From Cepaea nemoralis (lineage: Eukaryota; Mollusca; Gastropoda; Stylommatophora; Helicidae), in assembly GCA_014155875.1 (NCBI GenBank), contig JACEFZ010005091.1, positions 232,001 to 296,000 of the forward strand: DNA of 64,000 nucleotides, given 5' to 3'. The notes beneath the pieces were generated by a model. The model did not search any database. It was not told the origin of the DNA and saw only the letters and a program-made list of their open reading frames with translations. The translations under genes were made by a program, and so were the position numbers. This document shows, piece after piece, positions 11,291-21,700 of this stretch (the stretch's first letter is position 1; every line of letters starts with the position of its first letter).

Positions 11291-11451
11291 AGCAATAGAG
11301 GCATCACTAACTTGTGGTATGTCACAAATATTACTACGGCCATCCACTATATGTGTAGTAATTGGCACTCATATCAAGAGGACAAGTCAATACCTGTAAA
11401 TTCATTGTTCATGCTGTCTTAATACTTTTATGGGTTTTCCTACAATTGATA

Positions 11452-11568
11452 TGTGTGATGCAAAAGCAAAGTGATATTTATGTGTGATACAAAAGTAAAG
11501 TGATATTTATGTGTAATCCAAATTTATAGTATGTGTATAACTAACGTACAGTTTGTGTGTACAAAAGA

Positions 11569-11667
<99 letters not shown>

Positions 11668-12410
11668 GTTTTGTGTAGCAAAAATAAAGTGATATTTTTT
11701 ATATACTAGAAAAATAAAGGGTATTCATGTGTGTAACAAAAGTAAAGTGATATGTATGTGTGATGCAAACTTAAAGTGATATTTATGTTTAATACACATT
11801 TAAAGTAACGCGTATGTGTGTAACAAACGTACGGTTATATGTATGTGTGTTACAAAAGTAAAATCTCGTAATATGTTTGTGTAGCGAAAGTATAGTGATA
11901 TTTATTTGCATTACAACAAGTAGAGGGCATGCATGTATGGTACAAAAGTACAGTTATATTTATGTGTGTTACACATCTACGAATTCTTCTTGTTCTTGTT
12001 CTTGGCAGATACAATTTTGCTAAATGCTATTTCAATACCCTCAAGGGCTTCGCAGCAAAGCGACATTTCTGTATGTTACAAAATTAAAGTGATAATAGTT
12101 TATTTATACAATTAAAGTGATATGTCTGAATGTTACAAAATTTGTTAACAAATTAACATTATATTGTTAGAGTTTACACATTTGACTTTATATTTCTGTA
12201 TGTAAAAATTACAGTGGCATTTCTTTTACAAAATGTAAGTGATATTTGTGTATGTTACCAAATTTGTTATCAAATAATAGTTATATTTTTGTATGCTACA
12301 AACTTAACGTTATATTCCTGTTTCTTACACAAGTTATTTATGTATGCTGCAAAATTGAAGTGATAGTTCTGTTTGTTACAAAATTAATGTGATATTTCTG
12401 TATGTTACAA
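11452..12410. repeat. Degenerate ~30-bp tandem repeat with (TA)n insert
   Basis: Irregular copies of a phrase like AAAGTGATATTTATGTGTG ... TACAAAAGT recur across the region with heavy drift. A pure (TA)n tract lies at 11573-11662. There is no coding content. 12411-12727 downstream shows nothing recognised. Confidence 0.75.
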
Positions 12411-12727
12411 GGAGATTCTCGTGAGCCTTTACACAGCAAAGAAAACCATGTCAACTGCCATGTTTCTTGATATTAGAAATGTGTCATTCTACACGGATGC
12501 GTATTTTTTGTTTGACAACGGCCGTTTCTAGATGATTTATGAGATTTTAGCTTCTTCTTTAACTTGCTGGAGGCTATGGGAAATGCCACATTGACCACAG
12601 TTACTTGGAAGAGAAACTTGCAACAACATGTCTTAGAATTGGAGGGCTGGTTTATATGCACCAGAGTCTGTGTGAATGCCTGTGTGAATGCGCTCGTGTG
12701 TGAATTACGCTGCCGTATTATGCAAGA

Positions 12728-13045
12728 GAACTGCACTAGCGTACTGGCTAGACCAGTGGTTCTCAACCTTTTTGGCCCGTGCCCCCCTTCACCATATTTT
12801 CAGAACGTCATTCCCTCCTTCCCTGGGAATTCCCCACCGGTTGAGAACCACTGGGCTAGACTCTATGGTCCCGTATACGATGGTCTTGGGTTCGATTTTC
12901 TTCTTCGACACATCAGGGCGGTTTCGAATATTGTTATAAGTGACCTGGTTCACAGGTCGACCCAGTCTAAAATGGGTCTCAGGAAATATCTTGGGAAGTA
13001 AAGTCGGCCGGCGAGAAGCGACCACATCAGCCACTTAGAGTCGTG
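12728..13045 (+). mobile_element. SINE-A copy, its head split by a hAT MITE
   Basis: A tRNA-like head (AGCGTACTGGCTAGAC, then TCTATGGTCCCGTATACG and the B-box GGGTTCGATTTTC) is interrupted by the 100-bp MITE at 12754-12853. The body follows: GACCCAGTCTAAAATGGGTC, GAAATATCTTGGGAAGTAAA, GTCGGCCGGCGAGAAGCGAC. The same body occurs at 26395-26450, 57765-57820 and 58575-58640. Confidence 0.8.
12754..12853. mobile_element. hAT MITE, copy 2 (100-bp short form)
   Basis: The same CAGTGGTTCTCAACC ends as copies 1 and 3, with an exact 8-bp duplication GGCTAGAC at 12746-12753 and 12854-12861. The interior is reduced to about 70 bp by internal deletion. It landed in the middle of a tRNA-derived SINE head. 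Confidence 0.95.
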
Positions 13046-13129
13046 TGGTCTATATAAATGTGGGTCTAGACTCTAATTGCTTAATGCGCCCTATGTGTGT
13101 AAAAGTCGCCTTACTGACCGTGTCTATTA

Positions 13130-13260
13130 CACAAGCTGGGCAGCTGCAGTAGCACAGCGTCTGACACGCTTGCCTGCCAGCTCGATAGTCATCTGTTCCA
13201 ATCCTCATCCAGGCAGGATTTTTTTTTTCTTTTTCTTTTTTTTTTCCCCTCATTGAACAT
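13130..13260 (+). mobile_element. tRNA-like SINE head fragment
   Basis: GCAGCTGCAGTAGCACAGCG ... CACGCTTGCCTGCCAGCTCG ... TGTTCCAATCCTCATCCAGG has the spacing of A and B boxes and a tRNA-like 3' half, then a T-rich run that would stop polymerase III. No recognisable SINE body follows, so this may be a truncated SINE or a lone tRNA pseudogene. 13261-13640 is unremarkable. Confidence 0.5.
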
Positions 13261-13639
13261 GGGTTCCTTGGTTGAATTAAACTAAATTGGTACCATGAAA
13301 TACCGATTACATATCTATCGAGTACAGGTTGATTTATACAAGTGGAAGTGCTTGAACGTTATACTTACCACGCCTCAAGGTGTTTGAAACTTATTCTCAC
13401 TTTTAACACTACGTCAGCTTAGTTGCTTACCACATCTGACGTCTTTAGTAATTTACCTGGGTAGGACTTCCATAATTTAACCTGTCAACAGCTTGGACAC
13501 CCAAGACAATAGATTTCTACCCCTTTAAGATCGAAAATACTGACTTCGGTGAAACAGCCATGAGCTACGCTGCCCCCGACATGGCACTAGGGGTCAGATC
13601 TGCATTAAATCCTCGACCGCTAGTAGCTGCAAAGATGAT

Positions 13640-13696
13640 TATATATATATTATATACATATATATATATATATATATAATAATATATATATATATA

Positions 13697-13731
<35 letters not shown>
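13640..13731. repeat. (TA)n microsatellite
   Basis: Interrupted TA tract. MITE T copy 2 starts immediately after it. Confidence 0.95.
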
Positions 13732-13733
<2 letters not shown>

Positions 13734-13965
13734 AGGTGGTTTGTAAAGTCTCACTACACTTTATATGTGGAACAAATTTGAAAAATGTGCTTTCTTTCGT
13801 GATAACACCATTCGTTTGGTGTGCACAAATTACTTCAGCAGACGACAGCCATTCGATGCATATTGCCTTCACGATGGACCGTGGAGCACATTTTGATGAC
13901 ATCATGTTCTTCTTTTTTTTCAAATTGGTTACATGCAAGTGTATTGAGACTTCACAAACAACCGG
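13734..13965. mobile_element. MITE T, copy 2
   Basis: Left end AGGTGGTTTGTAAAGTCTCA; the right end reads GTGTATTGAGACTTCACAAA then CAACCGG, an inverted relative of the left end and of the MITE at 2772-2990. TA on both sides (13732-13733, 13966-13967). The left TA belongs to the (TA)n tract. 13966-14505 holds nothing else recognised apart from a pyrimidine-rich run from about 14480. Confidence 0.75.
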
Positions 13966-14505
13966 TATACATATAGATATATATAATTGTACATGACCCT
14001 TGTAGGACGTCGATCAACCCCAATCCCGGGTTGATTTATTAGGCCATTTCAAGTAACTGATGCAAAGAACGACCCTGCTATCCAGCGCATTCACCTTCGC
14101 TGTCACGCTGACACTATAAATATTGAAAATGTGGGTCCGACTCCTACTCGTGGTTCCAGGAATCACGCTCACGTCCATTACTGAAACTTCTGAACCACTT
14201 CACGGAAGTTCGATGATTGTGAGCATGTGTTCTTCAGATATTCTAGAATTCCTATTTTTTTTCTTCTTATTGACGCATTGTTTTGTGAAAATTGTGTATT
14301 TTCAATTTAAATGTATTTATGTTCAACAAGGATTGATTTTTAATGGTTTGTGAAATTGTGCACGAATCGCATTCGTATACGCTACACGTAAGATTGAGGC
14401 TTTCTTAATGGACGAGTATTTAAATTTGATTCATTTCCTTATGTTTTCCATATGCACATATACATTCTCTTGGTCTATCCCACCCCTTTTTCACTTTCTC
14501 TCTCT

Positions 14506-14508
14506 TCT

Positions 14509-14545
<37 letters not shown>
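14506..14545. repeat. (CT)n tract, left flank of the retrotransposon
   Basis: Dinucleotide CT followed by a T run at 14549-14560. A matching (CT)n tract follows the element's 3' end at 17493, so the target site was probably a CT microsatellite. Confidence 0.9.
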
Positions 14546-14551
<6 letters not shown>

Positions 14552-14560
14552 TTTTTTTTT

Positions 14561-14707
14561 TCTCTTTTGGACGGTACCACACCCAGGGTAGGTGGGAAAA
14601 CACCTTGCCTCTCTAGTTGGCTTGATATTTTCCTGGCAATTACCTTCTCCAGCAGCTTGCCTATTGTATTCTGCATGGTTATAATTCGATATCCCTGAAT
14701 TTTCTTG
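14561..14707 (-). mobile_element. Inverted duplicate of the element's own RT segment
   Basis: This is the reverse complement of about 15445-15592 in the sense element next to it, nearly identical; minus-strand translation includes GYRIITMQNTIGKLLEKVIA. Its outer end joins a T/CT run at the sequence AAAAGAGAAA, which also occurs in the element RNA. Its inner end meets the sense copy near 14707. The geometry fits second-strand priming (twin priming), except that the segment is duplicated rather than moved. Confidence 0.9.
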
Positions 14708-17464
14708 TCTAAAATAAGACGTGACAAGCGCAGAACGTTTCAGGGCAGGAAGAAAAGGAAAAAAAGCTGGGAGCTGCCACCGTGGTGGAGTTTCGAGGTG
14801 GAGAAGGCTTGGGTGGATAAGCGTAGTGCTGTAAGGAGATGGCAAAATGCCAAGAAGAACAGAGCTGGTCATCCTAGTTCCTGCTTGCACTTAGAAAGAG
14901 AGATGCACACAAAAGTAAGCTATTTCAAAAAACTGGTCACGGTGGTTAAAAGCGAAAAATGGGCAGAGGTGTGTCAAAGAGTAAGCACAGACAAGTCACT
15001 GAAATTGTTCTGGCGACTACATAAAAGCATGAGTGGTGTAGTCAAGAATAAGAGCATTTCTGACTTCCAAGGTGCTGACCTCATCTGGCAGAGGACTGAC
15101 GAGGACAAGGGCAAAGCCCTCTTTGAACGCTACCTTGAGCAGAGCAACCAGACAGACATGGGAGGCCGGAATCTGGCCAAGGAGGTCACCTCAGACAGAT
15201 GCAAGGCCCAGGACACTTCGGATGAAGACACAGTGACAGTGAAAGAAATCAAGGCTGTGCTTCGACGATCAAAAAACAGTGCTCCAGGTCCTGATGGCAT
15301 AAGATACGACGACATAAATAGGTGTACCGACAATGAGCTAGAGAAACTAGCAGACATGTACAACAACAGTATAGGGAGTGCTAGCATCAAGGAGGAATGG
15401 TTACACAGCTATCTGATTCCCTTGCCGAAGCCTGACAAAGACCACAAGAAAATTCAGGGATATCGAATTATAACCATGCAGAATACAATAGGCAAGCTGC
15501 TGGAGAAGGTAATTGCCAGGAAAATATCAAGCCAACTAGAGAGGCAAGGTGTTTTCCCACCTACCCTGGGTGGGTACCGTCCAAAAAGAGAAACCTGGAC
15601 CAATGCAGCAGTCTTTGCCCACGATGTCTATGAAGGTTTCCACTCAGGCACTGAAACCGTTGCTGCAGCGATTGATCTTGAGGACGCATACAACAGAGTA
15701 CCATTGGATTTTTTAATGTTTCAGCTTCTTGAACTAAACGTAAGTCCATTCCTCCTTAGTTGGATCGCTGCAGCTCTCTTCCAACGGAAAGTAGTTTTTG
15801 ATGTGGCAGTTGGACTTCGGAACCAACAACAATATATCCTGGCCTACCACAGGGATCACCATTATCTCCGGTACTGTTCAACGCCTACACAGTGAGAATC
15901 ACCAGTGAGCAGATCACTGGACCTGGCAGGACATTGTCATATGCCGATGATGTTTTAGTGTATCGTCAGGGTAAGGATAGAGAGGAGGTTGCTGTGGAAC
16001 TACAAACCGAACTCAATCGCATAAGTACTTGGTGTGATGAAGCTGGGGCAATGGTCAACCCAACTAAGGCAACAGTGACCTGGTTCTCGTTGAATAATCA
16101 TATTGTCAACAATCCAACACCAACTGTAATGCTGTGTTCAGAGACGGTGGAAAGAACGCAGGCAATGAATTACCTGGGGATACGGTTTGATCGAAGCCTT
16201 GCTTATAATGTGCACATAGACCAGGTGATAACAAAGGCCAAGCGGGGTTTGGCAGCGATGCGGGTGATGGCGGCAGTAAACTGTGAGCAGCGCCATCTAT
16301 GTCTTCTGTACGAAGGGCTGGTCATGTCTGTTTTGGAGTATGCAATGGCAATCCTGACTGTCAGCCATAAGCAGATAGAAAGGATGGAAAGGATACAGAA
16401 TGAAGCTATGCGCATTATTCTTGGATGTACAAGAGATACAGCATGCAGGGCGATGCGCTACCTTCTTGATTTTCCAACCATTGAAGAGAGAATGCAAGTT
16501 TGCAGGGCACGTGCCTACCTCAGAATTAACGCAAACACACAGCATCCACTGCATAGTGAAATTAGGAAGGTGAAGGGCAGCAGGTTAAAAAGAGGACGGT
16601 CGTGGATGGGTCAAGCCGAGGACATTCTTCAACAGGTGTGTTCACTTGAGGACTTAGAACCTGGCGAGGAGTGGGTGCAAGTGCCAACAGACTTCTGCAC
16701 ATCCTTTTCAGTTTGCATCCAACTAGATAGAAAATGCAGACAAGAAAATCCGGCTGCTGTTGAGGCTGAAGTACAAGCGTTGATTTTCGAGAATTCGCTA
16801 GACAGTGACGCGGTCATCTACACAGATGGGTCGGGTCGTCCGACATGTGAGAAGCTCATGGGCCTTTACAGCTCGGGCCGGAGGGAGAATTGTGAAGGAG
16901 GACTCTGGTGCTTTCACTGAAACCACAAGTAGCCTGACCATGGAAGTCATGGCAGTAAGTAAAGCAATAACATGGCTCGAGACACAGACATTCACTAGGG
17001 CTTGTTTCCTTAGCGACTCAATGAACATGATCAAGAGGATAGAGGAGGGGTCGATTCGAAGAGAATGGTTGCTGCCTCTGAAGCGGTCTCGGCTGGCAAA
17101 GATTAGTTTCATCTTCGTGCCAGGGCATGCGGGAGTACAAGGAAATGAGCGGGCTGACAAGCTCGCAGGTGAGGCTACTGTTGAGGGCGGACGCGCCATG
17201 GACCAGGCTGACATTCTGAATGCTCTACGAGAAGTGAGACTTTTGCAAGAACCAAGTGATGACTGTGAATCTACAACAATGGCCAGACTGCGAGAGCAGC
17301 AAATTAAAAGAGGGGTGGCCAAACAAGAACACTACGCAGGAAGCCAAAGAAGATTGATAAACCAACACAGAACTGGCGTCGTTAGCCGCTACACGCTGCG
17401 GGATTTGCTGAGGAGGGGATCCGAGCACTTATGGACTGAATGGTCCGATGTGCAACGAGGATGA
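14705..17464 (+). pseudogene. RT-RNase H polyprotein of a non-LTR retrotransposon (I/R1/Jockey-like), frameshifted
   Basis: This encoded the replication protein of a non-LTR retrotransposon. The copy starts in the linker after the endonuclease, so it is 5'-truncated. RT motifs in order: APGPDGIRYD, PLPKPDKDHKKIQGYR, AAIDLEDAYNRVP with the motif A Asp, GLPQGSPLSPVLFN (seen only after a frameshift near 15815-15840), and the catalytic YADD near 15940. The thumb region follows (NYLGIRFDRSLAYNVHI). A second frameshift near 16830 leads into RNase H with its acidic residues in place: TDGS, MEVMAVSKAI, LSDSMNM and HAGVQGNERADKLAG. The ORF ends at 17464, followed by the 3' tail. The catalytic residues survive but two frameshifts make it inactive. 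The RNase H domain points to the I/R1 groups; the exact clade is unassigned. Confidence 0.93.
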
Positions 17465-17492
17465 TCTGTCGACTAACTAACTAACTAACTAA
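17465..17492 (+). repeat. (TAAC)n 3' tail of the RNase H retrotransposon
   Basis: GATCTGTCGAC is followed by five TAAC repeats and then the (CT)n target. The nested copy ending at 54683 has the same end and the same tail, so TAAC repeats, not poly(A), mark this family's 3' terminus. Confidence 0.9.
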
Positions 17493-17599
17493 CTCTCTCT
17501 CTCTCTCTCTGTGCATCTCTCTCTCTCACTCTCGCTGTTTCACTCTGTCTATCTCTCCGTGTTTCTTTCCACCTATCTCTGTGTGTGTCGATCTCTCTG

Positions 17600-17640
<41 letters not shown>
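17493..17640. repeat. (CT)n-rich tract, right flank
   Basis: CT repeats with interruptions. This is the likely other side of the microsatellite into which the element inserted. 17660-18140 after it shows only a short A run and nothing recognised. Confidence 0.9.
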
Positions 17641-17643
<3 letters not shown>

Positions 17644-18144
17644 TTACTCCCTGTACCTGTATATGCATGTGTATATCTCTATGTGTGTCTATATATGTCT
17701 CGTACTCTATTTGTCTTTATATGTGTGTGTGTGTGTTAATGAGGGTGCATGTGTGTTTAGTTTACACCAGTTCATTAAGCAACAGTTAATAAGCACTAAT
17801 AAAGGCGGAAACGTACAAATTTAAAAAAAAAAAAAGACAACAACAAAAAACTGTAAAACACAAACAGTGAACCCGTGGACATGTGGTTCTAGCCCCACGT
17901 GTGTAAAGACCAACCATCATTCAAAGGACATCCACCTGAGACAAATTACACTCCAAACCGCAGATTAAAATAACCGAAGCAGGAATTCACGTATACTTGA
18001 AAACGAAATTAAACGACACAATTATTGATCATAACAATAAGGAGAACCGTCTGGAGCATGTTTTATCTTAAAGAACACTTCAACTTAAACCGCATCTCCT
18101 AAACTCCCTTATCTCTCTTTATAGATTAGAGTCTCTGGATGTCA

Positions 18145-18425
18145 CATCAGAAGCTTATCTTTGAAACGTCGAATCGATTAACAAATGCTCTTAACACAGC
18201 AGAAGCCAAACATTCTTTGCAGCTGGCCCAATGATCAGATATAAAATCACCACGATATCTTTCTTCTCCATCTGTGAAAGAACCGTTGTCTCCGTGCAAC
18301 AAACCGCCAGATGGAAACATTCGTCCCATAAACCACACACCGATGCCTTCGTTGTCTTCCTGATCTGTTCGTCGACATTCCAAGATTCATTGTCACAGAG
18401 TCTGACAGTAGTTTACAACTTGTAA
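18145..18425 (-). other. Possible degenerate exon, unidentified
   Basis: A non-repetitive minus-strand stretch, open for about 65 codons in a frame reading WNVDEQIRKTTKASVCGLWD, then ECFHLAVCC and QMEKKDIVVILYLIIG. It looks more protein-like than its surroundings, with five Cys and a hydrophobic end. The GLWxxC motif is reminiscent of claudin/PMP22 loops, but the Cys spacing is too short to claim that family. There is no clear splice pair and it ends in a stop. It could be chance or a remnant of an unrecognised transposon. Confidence 0.2.
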
Positions 18426-18429
18426 GTCA

Positions 18430-18930
18430 TGTTTTAGTCCGATACAACTGAGCTACCATATGACAGTAGACCGTACTGCCTGATTTCCGTTAACGTCGAA
18501 TATTGGGCGGCACTCACCAAACCTGAAACCCCACATTGTGCCAACCGCTTCGGGGGATGAGCGCTCATGGGACAAACCTTATCCTGGTTTGAGGAAAGGC
18601 AACCTAAAGATTAAATTTCATGGCTGGGCAAAACCAGGCCCTAAGCTTTGATCAGCAACTGGTCTAGGGTCGAAATTCTGACAGGTGGACAGTTAGAGAA
18701 TTGCTTTCCTGATCCGGCAGCTTTTGCATCTTGTCTTGTTCCAGATCGACTGGTATTAGCTTTCCTCTGCAGTAAACAAGGCAGGCCTAGAGAGGTTCCA
18801 TGCTGCACGGGCAACACATGGTCTCTAGAATTTAGCCCAGGCTTTGTGTTGCGGAGAGGTTTTTTGTCTTGTTTTGTTTTGAAACCAAGGTTTAAAAAAA
18901 ACACTATCGTCTATCAAGACTGCATGGTGC
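18430..18930 (+). mobile_element. Internally deleted derivative of the APE/RT retrotransposon, copy 1
   Basis: The first ~430 bp matches the 5' UTR of the element at 30776-34773 (for example GGGCGGCACTCACCAAACCT and CCCACATTGTGCCAAC). It then jumps to the last ~30 bp of the same element (CTATCGTCTATCAAGACTGC, ATGGTGCCATTA). The whole coding region is missing. Such a copy must have used enzymes in trans. A related antisense copy lies at 21350-21700. Confidence 0.8.
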
Positions 18931-19280
18931 CATTACAGTACAATACAGTAGCAGATGTAAACTCAGAGATGCCCTTAATTTATAACAGTCGATTAAAATT
19001 CAGATTAACAGTTCCAAAACAAAATCCTCTCAACATTTAAAAGTGAATTGTCTTTGATTTTTGTTATTACTTATGTATACTTATGCATTACATTGAAAAA
19101 TGACACGGAAATACAAGAACATTTTAACATAGAACTAAACAAGAGATATATGATATATTGTCTGATCTAGATATCCTTTTTCAAGATGTGGATGATCAAT
19201 GGGAAATTATGAAGAATTCAAACTGTTTGGCTGCAGAAACAACTATTCCAAAATTAAAGAACAGGGTCGTCATAAATGGA

Positions 19281-19382
19281 TTCTTCTTCTTCTTCTTCTT
19301 CTTCTTCTTCTTCTTCTTCTTCTTCTTCTTCTTCTTCTTCTTCTTCTTCTTCTTCTTCTTCTTCTTCTTCTTCTTCTTCTTC
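19281..19382. repeat. (TTC)34 microsatellite within the RTE copy
   Basis: About 102 bp of uninterrupted TTC. RTE-related sequence continues on both sides. The purine/pyrimidine tract could form triplex DNA. Confidence 0.97.
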
Positions 19383-19697
19383 AGCATTCCGAGCCATTGA
19401 GGTTCTTTGCTGCAGATACAAGCCGTCTCCATTCGTCTCTCTGGTGGACCTTCTCTTGCCAGTCGTTGAAATGGATGACTGAAGAAATTGTACAACCAAT
19501 GGGAACAAGAAGACACAACAAAAATAATCCTGACAAATATGAAGAGATTCATAGAAAAGTCAGATCATTGTGTAAGGAGGCCAAAGAAGCATGGCTCGAG
19601 AAAAATTTCATAGACATGGATAAACAACACAACAGTAAAAATACAAAATTAATGCACAAAAGAATTTAGGACCTTACTAAGAAAATAGCACGTACAT

Positions 19698-20013
19698 TGG
19701 CTGGCACAAAGTACACATTGGCTGGCTCGGCAATGACAAGGCAGACGTGGTTGCGGCCTTGTGGGAGCACGTGTACACCTCGGAGGAGCAGATGGAGCAC
19801 CATGGTCTGGTAAGAATGAGACAACGAGGTGTGACGAGGGGATCTGGCCGACGCTCGGCCCTCGGAGGAAAGGCGAGACGGACATATAATCAGATTGCTA
19901 CTGGAACTATTAGTGTTGGAACTCTTCGCTGGCTGCTGAGGATGGAGACGGAGCGCTTATGGGAATTCCCAAATGCTGTGATGTCGGTTCCTAAATCAAT
20001 CAATCAATCAATC
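19698..20013 (+). mobile_element. 3' end of a second RNase H retrotransposon subfamily, inserted in RTE
   Basis: Flanked by a perfect 14-bp target duplication AATAGCACGTACAT (19684-19697 and 20014-20027). Encodes the region after RNase H (DKADVVAALWEHVYTSEEQM, TYNQIATGTISVGTLRWLLR) and ends in (AATC)n. Related pieces lie at 28240-28500 (minus) and 36070-36300. It is heavily 5'-truncated. Confidence 0.93.
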
Positions 20014-20475
20014 AATAGCACGTACATCAAAGGCTAGATAAAACAAAAGATGGAAAAGTTCTAATAGAAAAAGATCATATATTACATGTATGGCCAGATT
20101 ATGTGAGGCACCTTTATGGTAATACCAGATAAGAACAGTATGATATTCGAAATAATAAGGAAGGACCATCAATTTTGAAGATGGAGGTTCGGAATGCTCT
20201 TAACCATATAAAAATTGGCAAGACCCCCGTTCAGACAACATGACAACAGAACTGATCAATGCTTTAGAAGAATATTGAATAGACCAAGTCACCAGTCTGC
20301 TGAACACAATATATGATACTGGAGATATACCTCCTGAATTAAGTAATTCAATGTTTGTTGCAATCTCAAAGAAATCAGGAGCCTGGAACGTGATCACATC
20401 GAGCAATTAGTATAATGAGCCACATCACGAAGATTTTGCTAAGAATTATCAGACCAAGAGTTAGGAAGAAAATGA

Positions 20476-20712
20476 TTTCTTTTCGCATATCCTGTTTACA
20501 GGACATCACTGTCACCACCAGCATTTTACCGCTGTTGTCGATTTCTTGGCAAGATAACGCTCATTAGTTTGCCATTGCTCTCTAGCGACCGGCTCACAAA
20601 CCCACGTAAGTAACCAACGCGACGCGATAAACTACCGAATCTCGCGCAGCTGCGTGAATATACGGGATTACGGAGAAAGTCATTAACTCCTTAGCCAGGG
20701 AGACCGGCTTAG
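20476..20712 (-). mobile_element. SINE-B copy inserted in RTE
   Basis: CGCATATCCTGTTTACAGGA through GGGAGACCGGCTTAG is an antisense SINE-B. RTE coding before it (RIIRPRVRKKM) continues after it (KKIQPEIGEEQCGF), so it interrupted the RTE copy. A-rich sequence at both edges blurs the target duplication. Confidence 0.85.
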
Positions 20713-21020
20713 AAAAAAAATACAACCTGAAATAGGAGAGGAACAATGTGGGTTCGTAGAAGGCAAAGGTACAGTATAGGCTGTGTATATGCTGAGAACG
20801 TTAATTGAACGTTCTATAGATGTAAAAAAGACCTACATCTTTGCTTTATTAACTCCACAAAGGTTTTCGGTCAACATTATAAAGATGCTTGCAGATCTAC
20901 AAATTGATGGGAAAGACATTGGGTCTTGTAGAAATCATGTATTGTAAGCAACAAGCTGTCATAAGGATTGTTAATGAAGTAACATCAATAACGTAGGATA
21001 TGCGGATGATATAGTATTGA

Positions 21021-21231
21021 CTGAGGAACGGCTGGCCGAGTGGCTAGAACGCCGGATTCTCCTTCCGGAGACCCGGGTTCAAATCCTCGGTAAGGCGTGG
21101 GATTTTTTTCTGTCGGGAGCACACAAAAAATCCTAACCTGCACAGTTCGCGGTGACTGCACTGGCTCAAAGACCCCCTGCCATACACCGCAGGTACTATG
21201 TTGGCAGTAAATGACAGTTTTTTGATAGATT
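21021..21231 (+). mobile_element. tRNA-derived SINE (Leu/Ser-like head) inserted in RTE
   Basis: The head GGCTGGCCGAGTGGCTAGAA (A box) and GACCCGGGTTCAAATCCTCG (B box) is strongly tRNA-like, then a ~140-bp unrelated body. GTATTGA flanks it (21014-21020 and 21232-21238). Removing it joins the RTE codons GATDATATAGTATTGA to ATGCAGAC, restoring DDIVLNADNEQD. Confidence 0.85.
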
Positions 21232-21349
21232 GTATTGAATGCAGACAATGAGCAGGATCTGCAACATTTAGTAGATGTGTTTGTTGCACACAGTGAACAA
21301 CCAGGGTTTGGTAGGATTAAATTGTAAGAAGACACAGATTAGTGTCGTC

Positions 21350-21700
21350 ACTGTGATTGGCATCTTGCCGTCTTGACAGACGAAAGTATGTGGAATGAAA
21401 TTTGGCCAAACTTCCATCGCACGATGCCTTGGCATGGATTCAGAGAACATGTGTGGCCCATGCAGCATGTTCCCTCTCTCGGCCCTGCCTTGTTTACTCC
21501 GGAGGAAAAGATAACCAGTACGTCTGGAACAATGCAGGCTGCAGACGGTGGTGGCTCATCATCAAACCTTCAAGCGGTAGGTGAGTCTCACCTCCAAGAG
21601 CAGGAGATGAGTGGCGGCCAGGCCCTCGTATCCGTGGGACTTGACTTAAAATCGTTCAGCCGCATCCCACAGCTAAGGGTCTTGAAATAAGTGTCTGGGC
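21350..21700 (-). mobile_element. Deleted APE/RT derivative, copy 2 (antisense), in RTE
   Basis: On the minus strand, 5'-UTR-like sequence (CTCCGGAGTAAACAAGGCAG, GGAACATGCTGCATGGGC) leads directly into the element's 3' end (TTCGTCTGTCAAGACGGCAA). The part beyond 21530 is diverged from the other copies. 21700-21950 holds two imperfect ~75-bp direct repeats containing GCGACCAGCGAGAATAGGC. The right boundary with RTE is unclear. Confidence 0.65.

Noticed and set aside
21025..21100. Functional tRNA gene
   Set aside because: Good A and B boxes, but it is followed by a SINE body, is bounded by a target duplication and sits inside an RTE copy.
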